Made by a program: the position numbers and the translations under genes | The notes under the pieces: generated by a model | What the model saw: the letters and a program-made list of their open reading frames with translations, nothing else | What the model was told of the DNA's origin: nothing | The model's database searches: none | In this document: in pieces, positions 1 through 11,800 of the stretch | How the letters are laid out: each line of letters begins with the position of its first letter | Position numbering within the stretch: position 1 is the first letter of the stretch | Assembly: GCA_030430205.1 (NCBI GenBank) | Contig: JAUIGE010000013.1 | Span: forward strand, 1-64,000 | DNA from: Bacteroidia bacterium | GTDB lineage: Bacteria > Bacteroidota > Bacteroidia > J057 | Reading direction: 5' to 3' | DNA length: 64,000 nucleotides

Positions 1-2705
1 CCAACTGGGACGGTGTGCAACTTCAGGCTACCACAGACAGTGGCCGTACCTGGACCATGGTGGGTGACTTTGCCAATACCAGCGGTACACAGATTAACTG
101 GTATACCGGCGCCAACACTAACGGTTTAGCTACTTGTTTGGGAGGCGCTTCAGATAGCTGGCAGGGCCGTAGCTCAGGCTGGATACAGGCAGAGATGTCT
201 CTCCTTCCTTTTGCCAACCAGCCAGATGTGCGTTTCCGCTTCTTCTTCGGTTCTGACGGTTCTGTGAACATCGGCTACGATGGTTTTGCAGTAGATGATA
301 TCGAGATCGCAGATGTGCCACCTAATGATCTGGGTGTGATCCAAATACATGAACCCAGTTCTGGCTCATGTGGTGACAGCAGCATGGCAGTTTATGCAAT
401 TGTAAAAAACAACGGTTCACTGGAGCAGTTCAACTATCCGATCACTGTTGTGATCACAGATACACCTGCCGTCTCTATCGGAACCCTGACAATTGTATCT
501 CCTGATACCATCTATCCCGGGCAGACAGATACCATCTTTATGGGAACCTTCAACAGCCATGCGGGTGGTTCTTACACCATGGTAGGCTATACCAGCCTGT
601 CAAGTGATACCGATCGCAGCAATGATACGACCATTGTCACCCAGGTTAACATCCAGGCCATTCCAGCATCTCCTGTTGTTGCGCCTGCTATCGCCTGTGA
701 GGCTGATTCATTCCTGTTGCGGATACTTAATCCTGATACATCGGCGCTTTATGCCTGGTATGATACCATTGGCAATGCACCATTGGCGATCAGTGATACG
801 TTCAAGACACCCTTCCTGACGGCATCCCGTGACTATTGGGTCGGTACTTATTCTGCCGTTGGTGGTAGTCTGACTACGACCTTTGCCGGAGGAAATGGAC
901 AGTCAGGTAATATGTTTGATGTGACGAATATCTCTGGATTGCCATGGACAATTGACTCCATCGGCCAACATATTGGTTCTACTGGCCCGGAGACAGTTGA
1001 GATATACTATGTAACCAATCGTACAACCTATGTCGGTAAAAATGCGAACTCTGCACTTTGGACACTTTTGGGAACAGCGAATGTGACAGCACGTGGTGTT
1101 GGAAATTCTACTCCTGTACCTATTGGTGGTTTGACCATCAATCCGGGAGAGACCATTGGTATCTACGTAACGGTTCAGTCTACAAATATTGACTATACCA
1201 CGCTGACAACTAACCAAATCTATGCAGATGCCAACCTGGAAATTGAAGTAGGTCTGGGGATCGGGTATCCGTTTTCAGGCTCATTCAGTCCTCGCGGTTG
1301 GAATGGTGAACTTCACTACTCAGGTGGGGGTTGTCCAAGTGATTTGGCCAAAGTGACAGCAACCATCGCTCCTATCGCTCCACCTAATCTGGGACCTGAC
1401 AATGTTGTCTGTGGTGGCGTCTTATTGGATGCTGGTGCCGGATATGCCAGCTATACATGGAACAATAGCGTCACGACTCAGCAGAACCTGGTGGATATCT
1501 CTGGTACCTATACCGTAACCGTTATGAATAATGATGGTTGTGTCAGTTCTGATACCATCATCCTCCAGATCAACCCCAATCCTATTGTTGATCTCGGTCC
1601 TGACACCATTGTTTGTGGTAGCATTCTTCTGGATGCGGAGAATCCAGGCGCAACCTGGACCTGGCATGATGCGACGGTTTCTCAAACCTACCTGGCTACC
1701 ACTTCCCGCGATTACTTCGTGAATGTGGTAGATCAAAACGGTTGTGAAACCCGCGATACAGTCAATGTGACTGTCAATGCCCTGCCTCCGGTAGACCTGG
1801 GTCTGGATCGTGTGGAGTGTGATAGCGTGCTGCTGGATGCCATGAACGCAGGCTTGCCTACAGTATGGGATAATGGTACAACCAACCAAATGCGGAGCGT
1901 TAAAGCTTCCGGTGCCTACTGGGTATCTGTTACTGATCCTACTACTGCTTGTGAAGCCAGAGATACCGTCAACCTGACGATCAATGCTTCGCCTGTTGTA
2001 GATCTCGGTCCAGACGGAGACTATTGTGACATCCTGGTTTTGGATGCCCAAAACCCCGGTTCACTTTACAACTGGTCTACAGGTGACCTCTCTCAGACTG
2101 TTATTGTAACAGCGAGCAACGAGGGAGTTCGTTGGGTAGAGGTAACCGACATCAACGGTTGTGCCGGTATTGATACCATTACAGTCAATATTGTGGATCA
2201 GCCTGTGATTGGATTTGCCGGTACACGCGATCAGGTCAACTTGAGTGACTTCACCTTTACCAACAGCTCTTCAGGTGAAAACCTGACATATCTCTGGGAC
2301 TTTGGTGATGGCAATACAGCTACTACCCGTGATGCCACACATAGTTATGCACCAGGTACTTACCAGGCATGTCTGACTATCAGTAATGCATGTGATACGG
2401 TTAAAGATTGTATGGAAGTACAGGCACATGGGGTAGGTATAGAAGATCAACTGCTGGCAAACAGCATCCGTCTCTATCCTAACCCGACTACAGATAAGAT
2501 CAACATTGACTTTACAGGTCTGAATGCAGACGTAGAAGTAACGGTTTCTGATGTGACGGGTCGTATCCTTTATAAGGATGTGATCACCCGCTTTGAGCAG
2601 GCCAATACAACTACTTTTGACCTCTCTGATGAAGCGGAAGGTGTTTACACCCTGCTCTTCAAAATGGGAGAACGCAGACTTGCACGTAGGGTTGTTCGGA
2701 AGTAA
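1..2705 (+). CDS. Giant T9SS-exported surface protein, C-terminal part (5' cut by window edge)
   Basis: The reading frame is open to the left edge, so only about 900 C-terminal residues are visible. In order they show the end of a jelly-roll region, a CARDB-like domain (nt 330-650), a beta-sandwich domain (nt 850-1330), four Ig-like repeats of the LGPD...C...LLDA...GC type (nt 1390-2200), a PKD domain with the WDFGDG motif (nt 2270-2430) and a type A T9SS sorting domain (YPNP near nt 2476, ending in a basic tail). The family is exported by T9SS and attached to or released from the cell surface. The substrate is unknown; adhesion is an inference. The downstream gene is a close paralogue along most of this length, but a different domain occupies nt 850-1330. 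A strong terminator follows the stop. Confidence 0.9.
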   Translation, partial: NWDGVQLQATTDSGRTWTMVGDFANTSGTQINWYTGANTNGLATCLGGASDSWQGRSSGWIQAEMSLLPFANQPDVRFRFFFGSDGSVNIGYDGFAVDDIEIADVPPNDLGVIQIHEPSSGSCGDSSMAVYAIVKNNGSLEQFNYPITVVITDTPAVSIGTLTIVSPDTIYPGQTDTIFMGTFNSHAGGSYTMVGYTSLSSDTDRSNDTTIVTQVNIQAIPASPVVAPAIACEADSFLLRILNPDTSALYAWYDTIGNAPLAISDTFKTPFLTASRDYWVGTYSAVGGSLTTTFAGGNGQSGNMFDVTNISGLPWTIDSIGQHIGSTGPETVEIYYVTNRTTYVGKNANSALWTLLGTANVTARGVGNSTPVPIGGLTINPGETIGIYVTVQSTNIDYTTLTTNQIYADANLEIEVGLGIGYPFSGSFSPRGWNGELHYSGGGCPSDLAKVTATIAPIAPPNLGPDNVVCGGVLLDAGAGYASYTWNNSVTTQQNLVDISGTYTVTVMNNDGCVSSDTIILQINPNPIVDLGPDTIVCGSILLDAENPGATWTWHDATVSQTYLATTSRDYFVNVVDQNGCETRDTVNVTVNALPPVDLGLDRVECDSVLLDAMNAGLPTVWDNGTTNQMRSVKASGAYWVSVTDPTTACEARDTVNLTINASPVVDLGPDGDYCDILVLDAQNPGSLYNWSTGDLSQTVIVTASNEGVRWVEVTDINGCAGIDTITVNIVDQPVIGFAGTRDQVNLSDFTFTNSSSGENLTYLWDFGDGNTATTRDATHSYAPGTYQACLTISNACDTVKDCMEVQAHGVGIEDQLLANSIRLYPNPTTDKINIDFTGLNADVEVTVSDVTGRILYKDVITRFEQANTTTFDLSDEAEGVYTLLFKMGERRLARRVVRK

Positions 2706-2733
2706 ATATTACTTCATTATCTTGGAATAAGTA

Positions 2734-2766
2734 AAGCCCAGTGGAACCTCCACTGGGCTTTTTTTT
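2734..2766 (+). terminator. Intrinsic terminator after the first giant surface-protein gene
   Basis: Perfect 12-bp stem (2734-2745 with 2749-2760), 3-base loop ACC and a run of eight T from 2759. It lies 29 bases after the stop codon and isolates this gene from the paralogue downstream. Confidence 0.93.
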
Positions 2767-2861
2767 GAATAGGGCTTATATTTTTGTAAATTTGAGGACT
2801 CTATTGAGGGATTTATTTTTTATTCGTTTTTGTATATTCTATCCAATCAAACTTTTTTACC

Positions 2862-5800
2862 ATGAGAAAACTTTTCTACTTACTCCTTCTGGGGGGGTTA
2901 GCGGTATTGCCTTTGGACATATTTGGGCAATTATCCTTATCTACAACTAACGCAGCCGGTAATGGTTCTGGAGGTGTCACTTTTGAGGTGACTGCCACGC
3001 GCAATGTGCGTCTGCATCGGGTCTGGATACAGCATAATTCAGGATCGGGCACAACCACTGCGGAGATTTGGGGCCGCCCAGGTGGAATGAACAACAACAT
3101 CACCATAAGCAATGGCTGGACCCAACTCGCTTCTAATGTGAGTATTCCTGTTTCAGTCGGTAACCCTGTACAGATTCCAGTGGACCTGAATATTATTCTT
3201 CCAGCTGGGCAGACCTACGGTTTCTATGTTGGAAGTAGCACCACAGTTGCGTATTCCAATACAGGTACACTTCCCCTGGTATATTCTGATGGGAATATCT
3301 CGATTAACTGTAATGGCTGGGGGGGATCTGTGCCTTCACCTGTGAACTTCCCCCGTATCTACAATGGTCGGGTAGACTATTTCGTACAGTCGGGCGGCAA
3401 TGATGCCGGGGTCGTTTCTATTGACTCTGTAAGTGCTGCCTGTCCAGGTAACCAAAATATATGGGCCACTATCGGGAACTATGGCGCGAACCAGATTGAC
3501 TCCGTAACCGTCAATTGGTCATGGAATGGTACCCTTCAAACGCCTATTCAGTTGATCACTCTCTTGGATACTTTTGGAGGCATGGGCTCAACTACTGCCC
3601 CTGTATTCCTGGCAACACAGAACCTGGCAGCAGGCCAGATTTACAACCTGTCGGTATGGACTTCCAATCCCAACGGAGTTGCGGATACCTCCAATTACAA
3701 TGATACCATTCACACCCAATTGGCCGCCTCTTTACAAGGCTTGTATACCATCAATTCGGGTGCAGCCACCAGTGGCTCAAACTTCAGTAGTTTTACTGAA
3801 GCTGTAGATGCCTTGAATACCTATGGCGTCTGTGGACCCACTACCTTTGCAGTGGTGGCAAACTCAGGCCCCTACCATGAGCAAATTACAATCGGTGAGA
3901 TTGCAGGAGCCTCTTCTGTCAATACCATCACTTTTGAGGGAGGCCTTACAAAGGAAGAAATTTGGGTAGATGGCTCGATGACCAGCTCGAATGATCGACA
4001 TGTTATTAAGCTCAATGGTGCGGATTATGTCCGCCTTCAAAACCTGACTGTTACCAACAAAGCCGCCTCGGGCTCTGGAACTCAATATGGCTTTGGTATT
4101 CACCTGACCAATGATGCTGACTACAATATCGTAGATGGTTGTTTGGTAGAGGTAGACTCCGCAGGTGTACAGACCAGCAGCAATTTTGCAGGAATTACCA
4201 TCTCAGGCCTTGCAGCTACTTCAGCGGGTTCAAATGGTAACCACAATATCATCCGCAATAACAAAGTTCATGGTGGATATTATGGCATTACTGCCATGGG
4301 GGTGAATACTTCTTCTTATGGCGAAAACAACCGCATTGAGAATAACGAAGTCACAGGTACATGGTACTACAATATGTATTGCTATTACCAGACGGGCCTT
4401 CAGGTAATCGGTAACTATGTCGAGCACAGAAAACCATCCAATACCGCAGGCTATGGAATCCTGATAGGTTATAATGATACGGTTCGGGTTGAGAAAAATA
4501 CCGTTATTGATCCTTTGACCTATGGTATTTACCTGACAAGTGGCAACAGAGCTCCTGGTAGCACGACCCCTTCAGGTACAGCACATATCATCAATAACAG
4601 TGTAAGTGGAGACTATACTGCAGCTACTACAAGAGGGATGTATTTTGCAAGTTATGTGCAGAATGTAAAGGTCTATCATAACAGTGTGAGTGTTACTTCG
4701 GGTACAAGTACCTCTTGTGCCGCTTTATATATTGGTACTTCGACTACGAATAATAACCTGGATATCCGCAATAACAGCTTTGCGGTGTTCAATACCAATT
4801 CGGGTTATGCCTACTACAGTGGATCATCCAATCCATCTCAACTGAATTACAATAACTACTACAATGATGGAGATACCACGCGGGTGATCTATTTGAGTGG
4901 CGTTGTCAGTTTGTCAGCATTGAATGGCGCAGGTGGCTTTAACCAGGCTTCTTATCATGGTGATCCTCAATATTTGAATAATTATACAGACCTGCACTCC
5001 AAAGGTACTCAACTATGGAACAGAGGCGGACTGGGCCTGGGTGTTGTAGAGGATATTGATGGAGATGTACGTCCAGGTATGGGCTCCTTACTTTCAGATA
5101 TTGGAAGTGATGAGTACCAGGTACCTCAATTGGATATTGCACCTACAGCTTTGGTAAGCCCTACGCTGCCCATTTGTCCCGGTACCTTTAATATCGTACT
5201 GGATGTAACAAATTACGGTCAAATGACCATCGATACACTGACAGTGAATTGGTGGGTCAATGGGGTAGCTCAGGCACCCTTTGTGGCTACCTCTGCCAAT
5301 ATCGCGACCAGTGCCAGCGGAGCTATCTCTGTGGGTACCCTCAACATTACAGGTGGTCAGCCTTATGATATTGTTTTTGTGACTTCTATGCCCAACAATG
5401 GCATAGATGAGGATGCAGCCAATGATACATTGGGATTCTATGGTCTCAGAACAGGCTTGCCTGCGGGTAACTATACCATCAACAAAAACATGGCTACTGC
5501 AGGCAGTAACTACAATAGCTTCCAGGATGCCATCAATGATATAAATGCCAATGGCATTTGTGGGTCTGTCGTCTTCAATGTAGCACCGGGCTCAGGGCCT
5601 TATAAGGAGCAAATCAGCTTAGAAGAAGTCGTAGGTGTTTCTCCTACTTCTACCATTACCTTTGACGGAGGCCTTACCAAGGAAGAAATCTGGGTGGATG
5701 CAGGTATGACAAACACTTCCAACCGCCACGTGATCAAGTTGGATGGAGCTGATTTTATCAGAATTCAAAACCTGACCATCAGCAACCATGCTGCCTCGGG

Positions 5801-8800
5801 TTCAGGTACCCAGTACGGCTTTGGCGTGCACCTCACCAATGGTGCCAACCATAACATCGTAGATGGCTGTATCGTCGAGGTAGACTCGGCTGAGCAGCAG
5901 ACGGGGGGCAACTTCGCGGGTATTACCATTTCCGGTCTTGCCGCCACCTCCTCCGGTACCAATGGCAGCAACAACATCATCCGCAACAATAAGATTCATG
6001 GTGGATACTATGGGGTAACCGTTATGGGAACCAACTCCTCTACTTTTGAGGTAAATAACCGGGTAGAGAATAACGAAATCACAGGGCAGCGCTACTACAA
6101 TATGTACTGCTACTACCAGAGTGGTTTGCATATTGAAGGAAACCACCTGCAGCACAGGAGTCCTTTTAACACAGCTGGCTATGGTATGTACCTGTTGTAT
6201 CAGGATAGCATGAAGATCATTGGCAATACGATCATTGACCCGATTGCTTATGGTATTTATACATCCGTCGGTAACAAAGCGCCTGGTAATACATCTCCTC
6301 CCTCTGGACCTGCTTATATTGTCAATAACTGCATCAGTGGATATTACAATACCACAGCTTATGGTATCTATGTGGCAGGTAATACCGAGAATGCAAGATT
6401 CTACCACAACAGTGTCAGCCTTACAGCTGGAACAGGTACGAATAATTCAGGTATGTATGTCTCTACTACGACGACCAACAATGGGCTGGATGTGCAGAAC
6501 AACAGCTTTGCGGTATTCAATACCAGTGTAGGATATGCCCTTTATGGAGGAAACAACAACTTCTTCGCTCTGGACAACAACAACTTTTTCCACCCGGATA
6601 CCACAAGAGTACTCTATATGAGTGGGGCACAGAGTGTGGGCTCTTTTCAGGGTGCTGGTGGCTATAATACAAACTCTTATTTTGGTGATCCTCAGTACCT
6701 GGATATCTATACAGACCTTCATAGCAAAGGCACACAGCTTTGGGATAGAGGAAATGACACCCTGGGTATCTCCGAGGACATCGACGGAGACCTTCGTCCA
6801 GGTTTTGGGGGCACGATTCCGGATATAGGCTGTGATGAATTCCAGCCTCCGCAGTTGGACATCTCGCCTTCGGCTATGTTGAATCCAACCCTGCCTATTT
6901 GTCCGGGCTCTTTCAATGTGATAATTGACGTTCAGAATCTGGGACAGGCCACGATTGACACCTTTACGGTAAACTGGTTTGTCAATGGTACAGCCCAGAC
7001 ACCCTTCACGGTTACTTCTGCCAACATGGCTACCAATACGGGTACCACGGTTTCTTTGGGTAATCTCACCATAGTTGGTAACCAGCCTTATGACATCGTT
7101 TTTGTCACTTCAGGGCCCAATAATGGGGTGGATGAAGATCCACGCAATGACACCCTGGGCTTATATGGCCTGCGTACGGGCTTGCCAGCAGGTAATTATA
7201 CCATCAATAAGAACCTGCCTACAGCAGGTATCAACTACAATAGCTTCCAGGATGCGATTGATGATTTGAACAACTTTGGCATTTGTGGTTCGGTAGTCTT
7301 TGCTGTTGCACCTGGTACAGGTCCTTATGAGGAGCAGATCATTTTGGGTGAAGTCGTAGGTACCTCTTCAACTTCTACCATCACCTTTGATGGTGGGGCT
7401 ACCAAAGAGGAAATCTTCGCCGACTCGGTGAATACCTCCAACCAGCGTGCGGTTATTATCATCGATGGAGGGGATTGGATCGTATTCAAAAACCTGACGA
7501 TCAATAACCATGCGCCAGCTACAGGTACCTGGTACAGCTACGGTGTGCAATTGATCAACAATGCTGACCACAATACCATCGATGGTTGTGTGGTAGATGT
7601 AGACTCCGCTGAAGTTTCATCGAGTAGTTTCCGTGCAGGTATTGTCCTGACCGGTTCTTTTACATCACCTACTTCTACTGGCCAGACGGGGGAACATAAC
7701 ACCTTCTCGAATAACCAGGTACATGGTGGCTATTATGGTATCACCCAGATGGGTGTTTCATCTGTAGATCACAAGGTAAATAACCGGATACTCAATAATG
7801 ACGTCAGAGGCCAATACTATATGGGTATCTATTCCTATGGTCAGGATGGTTCAGAGATTGAAGGCAATCGGGTAGAATTGCGCCGGGCTGGTACCACTTC
7901 AGGCTATGGTATCTATAACTATTACTGTGATAGTTTCACCGTTGCCAAGAATACCATTATCGGACCCAAGCTGTATGGTATTTATTTCTATGCTGCTAAC
8001 CGCTACAATACTGGCAGTACCTTTGGAAAAGTAGAAAACAACATGATTTCAGGCTACTATTCGAGTACTACTCGCTATGGTATTGCCATGTCCAGCTACT
8101 GTAGAAAGGTAAATGTTTACCATAACAGTGTATCCATTCCATATAGCAATGCTTATGCCTTCCGCCTGCTTTCCTCTACCCAGGTAGACAGCATCAGCCT
8201 TGTCAACAACAGCTTCGCTGTATTTGACAATGGTAGTTATCCTGTTTACCTGATTGACTCTATGCAGGTATCAGAAATGAACTATAACAATTTCTACAGC
8301 CCAGATGGCAGTGCCGTCTATATGAACAATACCCTCTTCGATAATACCAATTATCGTGGTGCGGGTACATGGAACATCGCTTCACGCTTTGGTGATCCGG
8401 GATATATCGATAACGATGAAAACCTGCACGTGCTTTCAGCACAGCTGTGGAATGCCGGTAACAACCAGGTAGGGGTGATTGATGACATCGACGGCGATGT
8501 ACGTCCTGACAGCTTTATCGTGGATATCGGAGCGGATGAGTTCCGCCCACCTGCGCATGAGGCTGGCTTTAATGCCTTCATTGAGCCTGTTTCGGCTTGT
8601 GGATACAGCGCTGCCTCTAGTGTGACAGTAGAATTTCAGAATGCGGGTTTGGAGCCGATAGATACCATTGAATTGTCTTACCGTGTAAATGGTGGCACCA
8701 TTGTTACTGAAACGGCTACATTCAACCCCGGCATTCTTTCGGGAGCTACGGGTATCTACACTTTTACAACCACAGCGAACCTCCTGACGCCAGGTCTTTA

Positions 8801-11800
8801 CACACTGGATGGTTGGGTTAATCTGATGGGGGATAACCTTAGCCTCAATGACTCCCTGACGGGCTTTGAAGTATGGCATGACCTGAATGTGAATACCTTC
8901 CCATATTTCGAGGATTTTGAAGCAGGTCCTGGTGGCTGGAGAGCGGGTGGCATAAGTGGTCAGGGTGAATGGCAGTGGGGCTTGCCTCGCGGTACAGACA
9001 TCGACACAGCTGCTTCCGGGGTAAAAGCCTGGATGACAGATACGACAGCTGACTACCAAAACGGCCAGTGTAGCTGGTTGCTGAGTCCGTGTTATGACTT
9101 CACCAACCTGAACCTGCCGTTTATTAAGATGTATATCAACTATGACTCAGAGAACAGTTGGGATGGTGTACAGCTACAGGCAAGTACAGACAGTGGCGCC
9201 ACCTGGACGCAAGTTGGTGCTTTCAATAGCACAGTGGGTAATCCGATCAACTGGTACAATGACAACACTATTTCAGGTTTGGGTACCTGTCTGAACCTAC
9301 AGGAAGGTTGGACCAATAACAGCGGTGGCTGGATACAGGCAGAGATTTCTCTGCAACCATTTGCCAATCAGCCAGATATCCGTTTCCGCTTCTTCTTCGG
9401 TTCTGACGGTTCTGTGAACACAGGCTATGACGGTTTTGCCGTAGATGATATCGAGATCGCTGATGTACCGCCTAATGACCTGAGTGTGATCCAAATCCTG
9501 GAGCCCAATTCTGGTGCTTGTGGTGACAGCAGCATGGCCGTGAGTGTAGTAGTGAAAAACAACGGTTCATTGGAGAAGTACAACTATCCTATCTCTGTTG
9601 GGATCACAGATACGCCAGCTGTATCCATCGGAACCCTAACAGTTGTATCTCCTGATACAATCTATCCTGGCCAGACAGACACTGTCTTTATAGGAACATT
9701 CAACAGCTCTGCAGGAGGTTCTTTCACCTTTGTAGGTTACACCAACCTGACAGGTGATTTTGATCGAAGCAATGATACAACCATTGCCGGGCCGATTGAT
9801 ATTAATCCTATACCAGCACCTCCTGTTGTAAACGATCTGATCTTCTGTGAGGCGGATTCAGGGATTCTACAGATAGTTAATCCTGATACCAACTTTACCT
9901 ATAACTGGTATGCAACGGATACCTCATCTGTAGCAATTGCTGAAGATACTTTCCAGTATCAGACCCCCTTTCTGACGCAATCGACTACCTATTGGGTACA
10001 GAAAGTAGGCAGTGATGGTGGCAATCCTATTCTATTTACAGAGTGGAACCTGGGTGGTACGGATATGATTGAGATTGCAAATCTTTCTGGGCGAACCGTA
10101 GATGCTACCGGATGGGTAGTAGCCACTAGCTCCAGCTATTCGGATATCAACCTGGTCAACACCATCCTATGGCAATTAGGCTCTATGTCGGCCGGTCAGG
10201 TGGACTATAAAACGGATAATACCTCGAACAATTACTGGGGAAATAATCTGTTTTGGAACGAGGGTACAGGTCAAAGTTGGGTCTTGATTATTGATAATAA
10301 CGGTGTTGTTGTTGATGCTGTTTTCTATAACTGGTCGGCTTCAGACATTGCCAATTTCAATACTACGATCAATGGCTTTACCATCACAGCGGCAGATATC
10401 CCATGGACTGGAAATGGCCTTGCTCAGGCACCTTCTGTTACGAACAGTTTTGACAGGATCGGAAGTTCCGATAATGATGATATTACCGACTGGACGGATC
10501 AAATCAGTGCCAATGAGGGTATCCTGAATAGTCAAATATCGCCAACCTTCAGCGGTGGGCAAGGTTGCTCAAGCGCCAGGGTACCTGTGCAGGTGATCAT
10601 CTCTCCTATCGCTTCTCCCAACCTGGGCCCAGACAATGTTGTCTGCGGTGGTGTGCTCCTCGATGCAGGTCCTGGCTATGCCAAATACCAGTGGAGTACT
10701 TCAGATTCAACACAATCAGCTTTTGTAGATCTGTCTGGTACATATAATGTCCTTGTGTCCGATATCAATGGCTGTACAGGATCTGATACCATCAACCTGA
10801 TTATCAACCCGAATCCTGTTGTGGATCTCGGTCCTGATACCACGGTCTGTGGTAGCATCCTCCTGGATGCAGATAACCCAGGTGCTACCTGGACCTGGCA
10901 TGATGCGACAGTTTCTCAAACCTATCTCGCTGCTACAACACGCGACTATTTCGTGAATGTAGTAGACCAAAACGGTTGTGAAACCCGCGATACTATCAAT
11001 GTGACTATCAACGCCTTGCCGCCGGTAGATTTGGGAGTGGATCGTGTAGAGTGCGATAGCGTACTCCTGGATGCCATGAATGTAGGTCTGCCTACTCTTT
11101 GGTCCACAGGCTCTACCAGCCAGACCTTAAGCGTTACTGCTTCTGGCTCTTACTGGGTTTCTGTCACTGATCCGACGACCACTTGCGAAGCCATAGATAC
11201 CGTCAACCTGACGATCAATACTTCTCCTGTCGTAGACCTCGGTCCTGACGGAGATTATTGCGACATCCTGGTTTTGGATGCGGGTAATCCTGGCTCCCTT
11301 TTCAATTGGTCTACAGGTGACCTGTCCCAGACGGTCATTATTACCAGTACCACGGAGGGAACTATCTCTACTATAGTTACTGACCTCAATGGATGTCAAG
11401 GGAAAGACACCATCACAGTGAACATTGTGGATCAGCCGGTGATAGGTTTCACTGAAACCCGTGACCCTGTGAACTTAAGTGACTACACATTCACCAATAG
11501 TTCAAGTGGGGAAAATATTACCTACAGTTGGGACTTTGGAGATGGCAGCGCAACAGTCAATACCCGGGATGCTATGCATACTTATGCTACACCGGGTATT
11601 TATCAGGCATGCCTGACCATCAGCAATGCCTGTGATACAATCACCGATTGTGTAGAGGTACAGACACATGGCGTAGGCATAGAGGATGAATTGCTGGCCA
11701 ACAGCATTAGCCTTTATCCTAACCCCACTACGGATAAGATCAACATTGACTTTACAGGTCTGAATGAAGATGTGGAAGTGATGGTTTCTGATGTGACAGG

